Source of the DNA: Alphaproteobacteria bacterium
GTDB taxonomy: Bacteria; Pseudomonadota; Alphaproteobacteria; Rhizobiales; Xanthobacteraceae
Assembly (NCBI GenBank): GCA_005883115.1
Contig: VAZQ01000118.1
Coordinates: 1 to 13,133, forward strand
Direction of reading: 5' to 3'
DNA: 13,133 nt
The notes beneath the pieces are model-generated. The model worked only from the letters and a program-made list of their open reading frames with translations, did no database searches and was not told the DNA's origin. The translations under genes were made by a program, and so were the position numbers. This document shows positions 5,252 through 13,133 of this stretch, piece by piece. Every line of letters starts with the position of its first letter. Positions within the stretch are counted from its first letter, which is position 1.

Positions 5252-5296
5252 TTCAGCCTGTCCTGGCGACAGATTCATCCCGCGAAAGTCACCGCC

Positions 5297-5989
5297 ATGA
5301 CCGACGTCGTCGTACTTGGTTTCCCACGCAGCACCTATGTCCATATCGTCCGGCTGGTGCTCGCCCAGAAGGGCGTTGCCCACAGCTTCCGCGATCTCGA
5401 ACCGGAGATGGGCTCTGCCAGCCACCTCGCGTTGCATCCGTTCGATCGCGTCCCGATCCTTCAGCACGGCGATTTTACGCTCTACGAAACCAGCGCAATC
5501 GCGACCTATGTCGATGAAGCGTTCGAAGGGCCACCCTTGCAGCCCAACGACGTCCGGGCACGCGCGCGCATGAACCAGTGGATCAGTTCGGTCAATTCCT
5601 ACTACTACCCGTACATGATCTATCATGTCACGCACGAGCGACTGGTGTTCCCGGAGCTGGGAATTGCCAGCGACGAGAAAGTGGTTGCTCACGCACTGCC
5701 CAAGGTCCAGCGCGCACTCGAGGTTCTGGAGAAGGCGCTTGGCCACGGAGCCGATTACATTGTTGGCAGCGAGCTCACGCTCGCAGATTTCTTCATGCTG
5801 CCGAGCACGTATGCTTTCGGTCTGACCGAGGAAGGCAAGGCGATCTATCCAAAATATCCTTCGTTTTGCGAGTGGCGCGCGCGTATGGAAGCCTTGCCGA
5901 CCGTCAAGCGCTTTCGTGCCTCCCTTCCTCCGCGCAACCCTATTGAGCACGCCCGCAAGTGGGGTGTTTCGCACCGCCCTAAATATTGA
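5297..5989 (+). CDS. Glutathione S-transferase family protein
   Basis: 230 residues. An N-terminal thioredoxin-like domain spans about residues 3-78: the candidate catalytic segment is PRSTYVHIVR (Ser12/Thr13), RVPIL carries the cis-Pro at 53, and YETSAI (63-68) holds the usual glutathione gamma-glutamyl contact. An all-helical C-terminal domain (about 88-215) contains SELTLADFFMLP, the conserved Asp-containing N-cap motif of GST folds. Expected activity is conjugation or reduction with glutathione; substrate unknown. The open frame extends to 5231, but the family N-terminus begins at MTDVVVLGFPRS, so I used ATG 5297, although its ribosome binding site is weak. The divergent GcvA-like LysR gene is its likely regulator. 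It is followed by prfB after 83 bp with no obvious terminator. Confidence 0.9.
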   Translation: MTDVVVLGFPRSTYVHIVRLVLAQKGVAHSFRDLEPEMGSASHLALHPFDRVPILQHGDFTLYETSAIATYVDEAFEGPPLQPNDVRARARMNQWISSVNSYYYPYMIYHVTHERLVFPELGIASDEKVVAHALPKVQRALEVLEKALGHGADYIVGSELTLADFFMLPSTYAFGLTEEGKAIYPKYPSFCEWRARMEALPTVKRFRASLPPRNPIEHARKWGVSHRPKY

Positions 5990-6072
5990 CGGGCAGCGAG
6001 GCCCATTGCGCGCTTGCCGCGCAGTCGCTACATCCCCGCCGGCGATCGCCACGATCGCTTCGAGGCTGACCC

Positions 6073-7204
6073 ATGCGCGCGGAAGTGCAAAACCTCGTCG
6101 ATGAGATCAAGCAGTCGATCGGGCTGCTGAGGAGGCATCTTTGACGTCGAGAAGGCGCGTGCGCGGCTCAATGAACTGAACAAGCAGGCCGAAGACCCCG
6201 CGCTTTGGAACGACCAGCAGCGGGCGCAGCGCGTCATGCAGGAGCGCACCGCGCTCGAGGACCAGCTCACCGGTATCGGTCGCATCGAGCAGGAGCTCGA
6301 CGACCAGCTCACCATGATCGAGCTCGGCGAGGCCGAGAAAGACCAGAAAGTCATCGCCGACGCGGAAGCGGCGCTGCAAAAGCTCAAGGGGCAGGTCGAG
6401 CGGCGCGAGCTCGAGGCGCTGCTATCCGGCGAGGCCGACGCGAACGATAGCTATCTCGAAGTCCACGCCGGCGCCGGCGGAACGGAAAGCCAGGACTGGG
6501 CCAGCATGCTGCTTCGCATGTATACGCGCTGGGCCGAGCAGCACGGCTACAAGATCGAGTGGCTGGAAGAGACGGAAGGCGAGGGGGCTGGCATTAAATC
6601 GACAACCGTTCAGATCAAGGGCCGCAACGCGTTCGGCTGGCTCAAGACCGAGAACGGCGTGCATCGCTTGGTGCGCATCTCGCCGTTCGATGCCAACGCG
6701 CGCCGGCACACCTCGTTCGCCAGCGTCAACATCTATCCGGTGGTCGACGACCGCATCCACATCGACATCAAAGAGTCGGACGTGCGGGTCGACACGATGC
6801 GGGCCGGCGGCGCCGGTGGGCAGCACGTCAACAAGACGGAATCGGCGGTGCGCCTCACTCACATCCCGACCAATATCGCGGTGGTGTGTCAGAACGACCG
6901 CTCGCAGCACCGCAATCGGGCGCAAGCCTGGCAGATGCTGCGCGCGCGGCTCTACCAGCGTGAGTTGAAGCGGCGTGAGGAGAAGGCCGCCGCCGAGCAG
7001 GCCGCCAAGACCGACATCGGCTGGGGCCATCAGATCCGCTCCTACGTGCTGCAGCCCTACCAGATGGTCAAGGATCTGCGCACCGGCGTGCAGACTTCGA
7101 ACACTGGCGCGGTGCTCGACGGCGACCTCGACCAGTTCATGCAGGCGGCGCTGGCGCAGAAGGCTTTCGGCACGGGGCCGAAAGAGGTGGAGGACGTGGA
7201 GTAG
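6073..7204 (+). CDS. prfB: Peptide chain release factor 2 (programmed +1 frameshift)
   Basis: RF2 recognises UGA and UAA and triggers peptidyl-tRNA hydrolysis. Translation from ATG 6073 (GAGG 7 nt upstream) reads 23 codons, ending RRHL, to an in-frame TGA at 6142-6144. AGGAGG (6130-6135), three nt, then CTT TGA C reproduces the known RF2 autoregulatory frameshift site. After the shift the frame continues from GAC (6143) to TAG 7204, giving about 376 residues. The SPF tripeptide for UGA recognition is at residues 203-205 and the catalytic GGQ at 248-250, both within two residues of the E. coli positions as I remember them. When RF2 is scarce the ribosome shifts more often, raising RF2 synthesis. 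Any gene call that starts after the TGA misses the first domain. Confidence 0.97.
6130..6145 (+). promoter_or_regulatory. prfB: RF2 programmed +1 frameshift site
   Basis: AGGAGG, a 3-nt spacer (CAT), slippery CTT, stop TGA, then C. The internal Shine-Dalgarno pairs with 16S rRNA and the weak UGA-C context slows termination, so the tRNA on CUU slips to UUU. All elements match the E. coli layout. Confidence 0.95.
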
Positions 7205-7299
7205 GAGACGGGCTCTGCGGAGCAGCGTTCGTGCGCGCCCACACAACCTTTACGAGGTCCGTCGACAACCGGGTGCGTTCCTGAAACGAGTGGGCCGCC

Positions 7300-8568
7300 T
7301 CACAACGTGCCGTCGAGTCTCTCTGCCGCGCGCAGGAATTTCTGCGGATCAACCGGCTCGCCTTTGAGCCGCGTCTCGTAGTGCAGGTGCGGACCGGTCG
7401 AGCGGCCGGTCGAGCCGATCTTGCCCACGATCTGTCCGCTCTTGATCGACTGGCCAACGCGCACATCGATCGAGGAGAGGTGGGCGTAGCGCGTGGAGAG
7501 CCCATTGTGGTGATCGATATCGACGACCCGGCCGTAGCCGCCGCTCCAGCCGGCGGCGACCACCGTGCCATCGGCGGTGGCGCGCACGGGATCGCCAGTC
7601 TCGCCGTGCAGATCGAGGCCCGTATGCATCGCCGGCGTGCCCAGGAACGGATCGGTGCGCACGCCGAAGCCCGATTGTAGCTCGATGTCGCCGTCGACCG
7701 GCTTTCGCACGGGAAGGGTGCCGAGCGTGCGCGTGATCCGAGCAATTTGCGCGCGCGCGGTCTGGATGCGATTGAGCTGCGGCTCGAAGCCCGGCGCCTC
7801 CTTGGTCATATGCGCAGGCACGAATGGCCCGCCGACTGCGCCGTCACCACTGGGTTTGCCGAGATCGAGCCCGAGCTCGGCCAGGACGCCGCGTATGCGC
7901 CGCGCCTTTGCATCGTAATTCTCGGCCATCGAGCCGACCATCGCCGCCTGGCGCTTTTCGAGGCGGTCGAGGGAAGCAAGCAAGCGCTCGATCGCGCCGC
8001 CAACACCGCCTGCGCTCTTGGCAAGAATCCCGGTGCGTGAATCGCTGCCCCGATCGAGCGGAATCACCATGGCTCCCTTGTCCCGCGCCGGCTTCGGCGC
8101 ATTCGCCCGCGGTTCGCCGCTTGAGCCACCGCGCGCCGGCTGCCTGATCGCACCGGTGATGTCTCCGAGGCCGTTGAGCGCGCTGGCACGCGACTCCAAT
8201 GCCGCTTGCCGTCGCAGAATTTGCTCGAGCTTCTTTTCGTACGCCTCCTGGTCGATCAACTGGCGACTCGAGAAGCGGTCGATCTGGGCGCGCAGCTCAG
8301 CGATGCGGTCTTCATAGGCAAACTGCATCTCTGCGTGCCGGGCGATGAGTTTTGCGAGCACGTCTTCGCGGAAGGCGAAATAGGTGCCGGTGATGATGGT
8401 CCACACCGCCAGGACCACCAGCGTGCCGGTGACGATCCAGAAGGCGATGGGTCCAAGGCGTAGCTGGGGCCGGGTCTCGGCGCGGCGCAACTGCGCCGGC
8501 GGCCGCATTCGGGAGTCGTGCGGCCGGCTGCAATCATCGCGGTACTGAGAAGGCGACCGACGAAACAT
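7300..8568 (-). CDS. Membrane-anchored M23 family peptidase
   Basis: 422 residues. A short basic cytoplasmic N-terminus precedes one membrane segment (about 39-66), then a charged, probably coiled-coil region (about 72-135). A low-complexity linker and a further helical stretch (about 185-225) follow, with the M23/LytM domain at about 295-405. Zinc ligands are visible: H315 and D319 in MHTGLDLHGE, and the HLH at 394-396 in GPHLHYE; H363 in RYAHL is the other conserved active-site His. All four are present, so it is probably an active periplasmic peptidoglycan endopeptidase rather than a degenerate EnvC/NlpD-type activator. An AGGGA lies just before ATG 8568. The gene converges with prfB (95 bp) and is divergent from the DUF3971 gene. 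Confidence 0.9.
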   Translation of the reverse strand: MFRRSPSQYRDDCSRPHDSRMRPPAQLRRAETRPQLRLGPIAFWIVTGTLVVLAVWTIITGTYFAFREDVLAKLIARHAEMQFAYEDRIAELRAQIDRFSSRQLIDQEAYEKKLEQILRRQAALESRASALNGLGDITGAIRQPARGGSSGEPRANAPKPARDKGAMVIPLDRGSDSRTGILAKSAGGVGGAIERLLASLDRLEKRQAAMVGSMAENYDAKARRIRGVLAELGLDLGKPSGDGAVGGPFVPAHMTKEAPGFEPQLNRIQTARAQIARITRTLGTLPVRKPVDGDIELQSGFGVRTDPFLGTPAMHTGLDLHGETGDPVRATADGTVVAAGWSGGYGRVVDIDHHNGLSTRYAHLSSIDVRVGQSIKSGQIVGKIGSTGRSTGPHLHYETRLKGEPVDPQKFLRAAERLDGTL

Positions 8569-9119
8569 TGACGCATCCCTGCCGCTTGCCTAGCCGACTG
8601 CTCTTACGCCTGCGCTAACTTGGGCCACTTCAAAGCGGCACGGTTAATTTTCAGGAATCACATGTGGCGGAGATGGAGGCGACAGAAGGACGCCCTCAGG
8701 GGACCAAGCGCGGCGACAGAGAAGCACAACCCGAGATGGTGTTTCCTCGCGTCTTGTCCCACCTGACGGCGCGGTCGCTGCAGACCCCCTTGCCGGGCGC
8801 GGCGCAATCGGGCGAAAAATTCGAGAAATCAATGACTTCCAGTGCATAGCGGCTATTGATAGGAAAGAGCTGACCCGGGCTGGAAATGCATCGGCCAAAT
8901 CATGGCGCTGCCCCTTCAGAGGCGGGCTGTATCGACGTGCGCAGTCGCTCAAGCGCCTTCCTTTCGTCCCTTTCCCGGCTTTCAATGAGTGGTTGAAAGT
9001 GCCGCCAAGTCGACCGTTGCGCCGGGGACTTGTCGACGGCGGCAGGGGGCCGGTTCGCCACAGCAGTCGCGTCGCCGCGCGGGGCGGAATCGGTGGTCGA
9101 GGGGACGCCAAGTCGGGGC
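8569..9119. other. ~550-bp spacer without a convincing gene
   Basis: This lies between the divergent M23 and DUF3971 genes. Frames here (for example 8664-8849 plus and 8644-9111 minus) have no recognisable protein, poor starts and low-complexity Arg/Pro/Ser composition. I see no tRNA, tmRNA, SRP or 6S RNA signature. An inverted repeat (CTTTCAA 8979-8985, TTGAAAG 8993-8999) is the only clear structure. In related genomes I would expect a small gene such as a peroxiredoxin nearby; none is recognisable here. Confidence 0.5.
8979..8999. repeat. Inverted repeat upstream of the DUF3971 gene
   Basis: A perfect 7-bp inverted repeat, CTTTCAA and TTGAAAG, surrounds a 7-nt loop. It can be extended with CGGC/GCCG after a 2-nt bulge. 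It lies 120 bp before ATG 9120. It could be an operator or an mRNA hairpin; no T-run follows, so a terminator is unlikely. Confidence 0.4.
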
Positions 9120-12100
9120 ATGGCGCGCGGGCAAGCTTATCCTAGTCTGGAGGCTCTCCGAAACCTTGAGGCGAGCCTCAAGGAACACTTTTGCCCGCAT
9201 AATGCATCGGCGCAGGCTGACACCGACACGGCTCGCGCCTCGCCATCCCAGCTGAGCCGACCGACCTGCGGCAAAATCCGAATGCTGCTGCACGCCTGGT
9301 GTCCGCGGCTGCGCAAATTCGCGCTTGTCAGCGGGACGCTGGGCGGCGCGGTGATGCTCGCGCTGTTCGCGCTGTGGTGGCGGCTCTCCAGCGGCCCGAT
9401 CGAGCTCGATATCGCCACCCCATGGCTGACCGCGGCGATCAAGGAAAATTTGGGTGCCGGGCACGAGGTCGAGATTGGCGGCACCCAACTCGAGCGTGAC
9501 GCGAAGAAGGGACGCACGTCGCTGCGCATTCGCGACATCGTGGTGCGCGATGCCGACGGCACCATCGTCGCCAGCGCCCCGAAGGCCGAAGTCGGCATCT
9601 CTGGCGTGAGTCTTCTCCTCGGTCGCATCCGCGCCGAGCGCTTGAGCTTGGTCGGCGCCGAAATGGCGGTGCGCATCGAATCGGACAGCAAGCTCACGGT
9701 TTTCGCCGGCAGCAACAAGCGCCCCTTTGTCACCGCTTCGGCCGCCTCGGCGCCAGCGCCGTCGCAGCCGATCCGCTCCCCCGCAAACGCCGAGCGCGCA
9801 GCCGCAGCGGCGAGGCCGGAGCCGCCCGCCTCGGCCGCTCCCCTCGCTCCAGCCGCGCCCGCAAGCGTCCGCAGCAGCGTTCCCGATCTCGCCGCGCTGA
9901 TCGCCTGGATCGAGCGTCTCGACGCGAGCGGGCTCGATGGCCGCGAGCTCACCGAGATCGGGTTGCAAGGCGGCAATCTCACCGTCGACGACCAGCGCAA
10001 TGGCAAGCAATGGACGTTTACCAATATCGATTTGAGCGTGACGCGACCGAAGGGGGGAGGCATCGCGGTCGCGCTCGGCTCGCACAGCCTCGAGCGGCCT
10101 TGGCACCTGCGCGCGGCGATGACGCCGGGCCAGCAGGGTCACCGCATCATCGATATCGAAACACAAAAACTTTCGACCAAAGACGTGATGCTCGCCATGC
10201 GGTTGAACGCGGATCAATACGAGGCCGACCTGCCGCTGTCCGGCCGCATCCGCGCCGATGTCGGTCCCGATGGCATCCCGTACATGCTGGACGGGCGCAT
10301 CGTGGTGGAGAAGGGCCTCATCGTTGATCTCGACGATCCGCTGGTGCGCGTTCCAATCGATCGCGCCGAGATCAGTCTCGATTGGGATAAGAGCCGGCGC
10401 GCGCTGGTCGCGCCGTTCCAGGTCGTCTCCGGCGGCACGCGCATCACGCTGCTGGCGCAGTTCGAATCGCCGCACGATGGCAGCGGCATCTGGGGTCTGC
10501 AAATCTCCGGCGGCGGCGCGGTGCTGGCGTCCGCGCCGGTCGACCCGCACGCGCTGGTTCTCAACCGCGTCCTGCTGCGGATGCGGATCAATCCCGCCAA
10601 GCAGCGCATCGATCTCGACCCGAGCGAGGTAGGCAATACGGATCTCGGCATCGCGCTCACCGGTAGCCTGGATTTCTCCGGCGACGATCCGCGAGTCACG
10701 CTTGGATTTGCGAGCACGCGCATGTCGGTTGCGGCCATGAAACGGCTATGGCCGGTCACGGTGGCCTCGAAGGTGCGCGCCTGGGTCGTCGACCATGTCC
10801 AGGCTGGCACGATCGAACGCATCGACATCTCGACCAACGCCCCTTGGTCTACGCTCAAGTCGAGCGGGCCGCCCGTTCCCGACGATGGCTTACTGATCCA
10901 GCTCACCGGGCACGGCGGCGAAATGCGCCCGGTCGAAGGCCTGCCGGCCATCCGCGATGCCGACGTCAACCTGCACATTTCCGGTCGCACGGCCGTGATC
11001 AATATCGGCCGCGGCAACGTCGACATATCGTCTGGCCGCAAGCTCTCGATCACCAACGGCGTCTTCGAGGTGCCCGACACCTTCCCGAAGGCGCCGCCGG
11101 CGAAGGTCCGCTTCCGTCTCGATGGGTCGGTGCCGGCCGCGGTCGAACTGTTGAGCATGCAACGGCTGCGCGACTTTTCGGGCGCGCCCATTGAGGCTTC
11201 GACCAGCCGCGGGACACTGACCGCGCAGGTGACACTCGCGCTGCCGCTCAAGGAGGATCTGGCGCCCGGCTCATCGCTCTACACGGTCAACATGGATATC
11301 GCGAACTTCGCCGCCGAACGCATGGTCATGGGGCAGAAGGTCGAGGCCGCGCTGCTCAAGGTGAGCGCCAATAATCTCGGCCATTGGATCAGGGGCGACG
11401 TCAAGATGAACGGCGTTCCCAGCGTGCTCGACTACCGTAAACCACGCGACGGTGATGCCGACGTCCGCGTCCAGGCCACGCTCGACGAGAACGCGCGCAG
11501 TAAGTTCGGCTTCGATCTCGGCGGCGTTCTCACCGGGCCGGTGCCGATCAAGCTCAGCGGACGCGTTGCCGCAAACGACGGCGACAGCCGCTTTGCCGTC
11601 GAGGCCGATCTCACGCAGTCCAAAGTGGACAACCTCCTGCCCGGGTGGGTGAAGCCTCCGGGCCGCCCCGGTCGCGCAACGTTCACGCTGATCAAGCAGC
11701 CGCCGGCAACCCGGATCGAGGACCTAGTGGTCGAAGGGGCGGGAACTTCGGTCAAAGGCACGCTCGAGGTTGATGCCTCGGGCGATGTCGTTTCTGCAAA
11801 TTTCCCCGTCTTTGCCGTTTCGGACGGCGACAAGGCGACGCTCAAAGCGGAGCGCGGCGCCGATGGCGCGTTGCGGGTGAGCGTACGCGGGGATGTCTAT
11901 GACGGACGCGGCTTCGTCAAATCGACTCTGACCGGCCCTGCCAACAGCAAACAAAAGACCGACAAGGACGTCGATCTCGACATCAAGATCGGCACCGTGG
12001 TCGGGTTCAACGGCGAGACGCTACGCGGGCTCGATCTGCGCCTGTCGCGGCGCAGTGGCGTCATCACGAGTCTCGCATTGAACGCCAAGCTCGGGCGCGA

Positions 12101-12779
12101 TGCGCCGCTCACCGGCGATCTGCGCGGGCGCGGCAGTAACGGCCGGCAACTTGTCTTCATCGAGAGTAACGACGCCGGCGCCTTCTTCCGCTTCACCGAC
12201 ATGAATTCGAAGGTTGCCGGCGGCGCGATGTGGGTCGCGCTCGATCCGCAGAGCGCGGATCTGGCGCCCCAGGAAGGCATTCTCAACATTCGTGACTTCG
12301 TCGTGCGCGGCGAAGCGGCGCTCGAGCGCGTCGCTGCCGCTCCGGAGCAAGCCGGCGGCGGATCGCCCGGCGTCCAGTTCTCTCGACTGCGGGTCGAGTT
12401 CACGCGTTCGCTCGGGCGATTCACCATCCGCGACGGCCTGCTCAAGGGACCTACGATCGGCGGCACGGTTGAGGGCTATATCGACTATCATCGCGACGAG
12501 GTGCGCATGCGCGGCACCTTCGTTCCGCTATACGGGCTCAACAATATGTTCGGGCAGCTTCCGATCGTCGGGCCGTTCCTGGGCGGCAGACCTATGAGGT
12601 GGTCGGCCCGCCGAGTACGCCGGTGCTGCGCGTCAATCCAATCTCCGCGGTGGCGCCGGGCTTGCTGCGCAAATTCTTCGAGTTCCCGGGCGGCAATGCT
12701 CCCATGCCGGCGCAAAGCTACGCCGAGCCAGCTGGCCGGTATTAGGACGGAGGCCCTCGCCCGTAAGGACCGGATCTGA
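9120..12779 (+). CDS. AsmA-like/DUF3971 (YhdP-type) envelope protein, C-terminus frameshifted
   Basis: About 1219 residues in the open frame. One membrane segment (about 67-88, ALVSGTLGGAVMLALFALWW) anchors a very long periplasmic region rich in short beta-strand-like segments, as in AsmA/YhdP proteins that move lipids between inner and outer membrane. An Ala/Pro-rich linker occupies about residues 205-250. Family-type C-terminal sequence appears near the end (RGTFVPLYGLNNMFGQLPIV, then GPFLGG). After GPFLGG (about 12588) the frame turns into Arg-rich sequence ending at 12779, while the expected tail continues in another frame to 12745. ATG 9120 was chosen; TTG 9030 and ATG 9282 are alternatives, and none has a strong ribosome binding site. 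It converges on tyrS. The family role is known; the specific lipid and whether this copy is functional are not. Confidence 0.85.
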   Translation: MARGQAYPSLEALRNLEASLKEHFCPHNASAQADTDTARASPSQLSRPTCGKIRMLLHAWCPRLRKFALVSGTLGGAVMLALFALWWRLSSGPIELDIATPWLTAAIKENLGAGHEVEIGGTQLERDAKKGRTSLRIRDIVVRDADGTIVASAPKAEVGISGVSLLLGRIRAERLSLVGAEMAVRIESDSKLTVFAGSNKRPFVTASAASAPAPSQPIRSPANAERAAAAARPEPPASAAPLAPAAPASVRSSVPDLAALIAWIERLDASGLDGRELTEIGLQGGNLTVDDQRNGKQWTFTNIDLSVTRPKGGGIAVALGSHSLERPWHLRAAMTPGQQGHRIIDIETQKLSTKDVMLAMRLNADQYEADLPLSGRIRADVGPDGIPYMLDGRIVVEKGLIVDLDDPLVRVPIDRAEISLDWDKSRRALVAPFQVVSGGTRITLLAQFESPHDGSGIWGLQISGGGAVLASAPVDPHALVLNRVLLRMRINPAKQRIDLDPSEVGNTDLGIALTGSLDFSGDDPRVTLGFASTRMSVAAMKRLWPVTVASKVRAWVVDHVQAGTIERIDISTNAPWSTLKSSGPPVPDDGLLIQLTGHGGEMRPVEGLPAIRDADVNLHISGRTAVINIGRGNVDISSGRKLSITNGVFEVPDTFPKAPPAKVRFRLDGSVPAAVELLSMQRLRDFSGAPIEASTSRGTLTAQVTLALPLKEDLAPGSSLYTVNMDIANFAAERMVMGQKVEAALLKVSANNLGHWIRGDVKMNGVPSVLDYRKPRDGDADVRVQATLDENARSKFGFDLGGVLTGPVPIKLSGRVAANDGDSRFAVEADLTQSKVDNLLPGWVKPPGRPGRATFTLIKQPPATRIEDLVVEGAGTSVKGTLEVDASGDVVSANFPVFAVSDGDKATLKAERGADGALRVSVRGDVYDGRGFVKSTLTGPANSKQKTDKDVDLDIKIGTVVGFNGETLRGLDLRLSRRSGVITSLALNAKLGRDAPLTGDLRGRGSNGRQLVFIESNDAGAFFRFTDMNSKVAGGAMWVALDPQSADLAPQEGILNIRDFVVRGEAALERVAAAPEQAGGGSPGVQFSRLRVEFTRSLGRFTIRDGLLKGPTIGGTVEGYIDYHRDEVRMRGTFVPLYGLNNMFGQLPIVGPFLGGRPMRWSARRVRRCCASIQSPRWRRACCANSSSSRAAMLPCRRKATPSQLAGIRTEALARKDRI
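12590..12745 (+). pseudogene. Out-of-frame C-terminal tail of the DUF3971 protein
   Basis: Codons beginning at 12590 read TYEVVGPPSTPVLRVNPISA, then VAPGLLRKFFEFPGGNAP and so on to TAG at 12743-12745, about 51 residues. The VNPxSAxAPGxLRK pattern is the typical end of AsmA-like/DUF3971 proteins. It directly follows GPFLGG of the main frame. Family members as I recall them carry about 8-9 more residues (of the GSNEGLxGI type) before TYEV, so a deletion of about 22-25 nt (1 mod 3) explains both the missing residues and the frame change. It has no independent start. Confidence 0.75.
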
Positions 12780-12787
12780 GGACAGGC

Positions 12788-13133
12788 TTATACCGGCCGC
12801 AACAAGACGTGCCGTTTCTTGCCGAGCGAAAGCTTGATTACGCCCTGCGGTGTGAGGTCGCGCGCCGTGAGCATCATCTTCTCGTCAGCAACCGCGACGT
12901 CGTTGACCTTGAGACCCCCGCCCTTGATCTGCCGGCGTGCCTCGCCCTTCGAGGAGACCAAGCCGACGTGTACGGCAGCATCGAGGACGCTGAGGGGTTC
13001 TAGCTTCCCACTCGGAATTTCCACCGTCGGCAGCGTCTCGGCGAGCGCGCCTTCCTCGAACGTGCGCCGGGCGGTTTCCGCCGCCTGCTCGGCGGCGGCA
13101 CGGCCATGCAGCAGCGCGGTTGCCGCAGTCGCC
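12788..13133 (-). CDS. tyrS: Tyrosyl-tRNA synthetase, C-terminal part (cut by window edge)
   Basis: The last ~114 residues of TyrRS, which charges tRNA-Tyr. The visible part starts in the helical region (ALLHGRAAAEQAAETARRTF) and runs into the C-terminal S4-type RNA-binding domain, with SSKGEARRQIKGGGLKVNDV as its signature, ending KLSLGKKRHVLLRPV. This is a typical bacterial TyrRS ending. The catalytic HIGH and KMSKS motifs lie beyond the window. An internal ATG at 13024 could be mistaken for the start, but the frame is open to the window edge with family-like sequence. It converges with the DUF3971 gene, its stop 42 bp beyond that gene's displaced stop at 12745. No terminator hairpin with a T-run is visible between them. 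Confidence 0.95.
   Translation of the reverse strand, partial: ATAATALLHGRAAAEQAAETARRTFEEGALAETLPTVEIPSGKLEPLSVLDAAVHVGLVSSKGEARRQIKGGGLKVNDVAVADEKMMLTARDLTPQGVIKLSLGKKRHVLLRPV

Noticed and set aside
5198..6052. 284-residue minus-strand open frame over the GST gene
   Set aside because: Antisense shadow: the plus strand encodes a clear GST with all expected motifs, and the minus product shows no family features.
6422..7246. 274-residue minus-strand open frame over prfB
   Set aside because: Antisense to the RF2 catalytic domain (SPF and GGQ motifs on the plus strand).
8644..9111. 155-residue minus-strand protein
   Set aside because: Low-complexity Pro/Ser/Arg composition and no motif; start embedded in the region just before the DUF3971 gene.
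8982..10550. 522-residue minus-strand open frame
   Set aside because: Antisense to the DUF3971 gene in GC-rich DNA; Arg/Asp/Ala-rich product without motifs.
10214..11251. 345-residue minus-strand open frame
   Set aside because: Ser/Arg-rich shadow of the DUF3971 coding strand.
1..13133. CRISPR array, tRNA or rRNA genes
   Set aside because: No regularly spaced repeats beyond those listed and no cloverleaf or rRNA signatures seen by eye on either strand.

Overview
The window is high-GC chromosomal DNA from an alphaproteobacterium, most likely Hyphomicrobiales (Bradyrhizobium/Xanthobacteraceae-like). I infer this from gene content and codon use: a DUF1236 secreted protein, a GcvA-type LysR regulator beside a GST, an alphaproteobacterial-style RF2, and a large AsmA-like protein converging on tyrS. 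No tRNA, rRNA, insertion sequence, phage gene or CRISPR array is visible.

Layout. (1) 1-2090, minus strand: a chromate-resistance cluster. It reads from a stand-alone ChrB C-domain protein (1435-1887), through a full-length-type ChrB (446-1300, with its C-terminus displaced into another frame down to 342), into the start of the chromate transporter ChrA (1-283, cut by the window edge). Each ChrB-family gene is preceded by a pair of TGATACA boxes exactly 30 bp apart. (2) 2094-4195: an accessory-looking stretch. Two paralogous, unnamed small genes (2215-2559 and 3932-4195), each with a conserved leader, promoter and ribosome binding site, form direct repeats. They flank a diheme c-type cytochrome (minus) and a divergent DUF1236 protein (plus). 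(3) 4244-5989: a divergent LysR regulator and GST pair. (4) 6073-7204: prfB (RF2) with the classical autoregulatory +1 frameshift at an in-frame UGA. (5) 7300-8568: a membrane-anchored M23 peptidase, minus strand. (6) 8569-9119: a spacer with no convincing gene. (7) 9120-12779: a very large AsmA-like/DUF3971 protein whose last ~50 residues are out of frame. (8) 12788-13133: the C-terminus of tyrS, minus strand.

How the genes fit together. Region 1 exports and senses chromate; the repeated boxes suggest shared control of both ChrB-family genes. The cytochrome and DUF1236 protein are envelope proteins, and their link to chromate is only positional. Regions 4-8 are conserved housekeeping and envelope functions: translation termination, peptidoglycan remodelling, envelope lipid traffic and tRNA charging.

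Most worth following up: the paired TGATACA boxes, the duplicated small-gene module with its conserved upstream block, and two separate frameshifts near the 3' ends of chrB and the DUF3971 gene. Both frameshifts look like short deletions of 1 mod 3 length, and could be genuine mutations or assembly errors.
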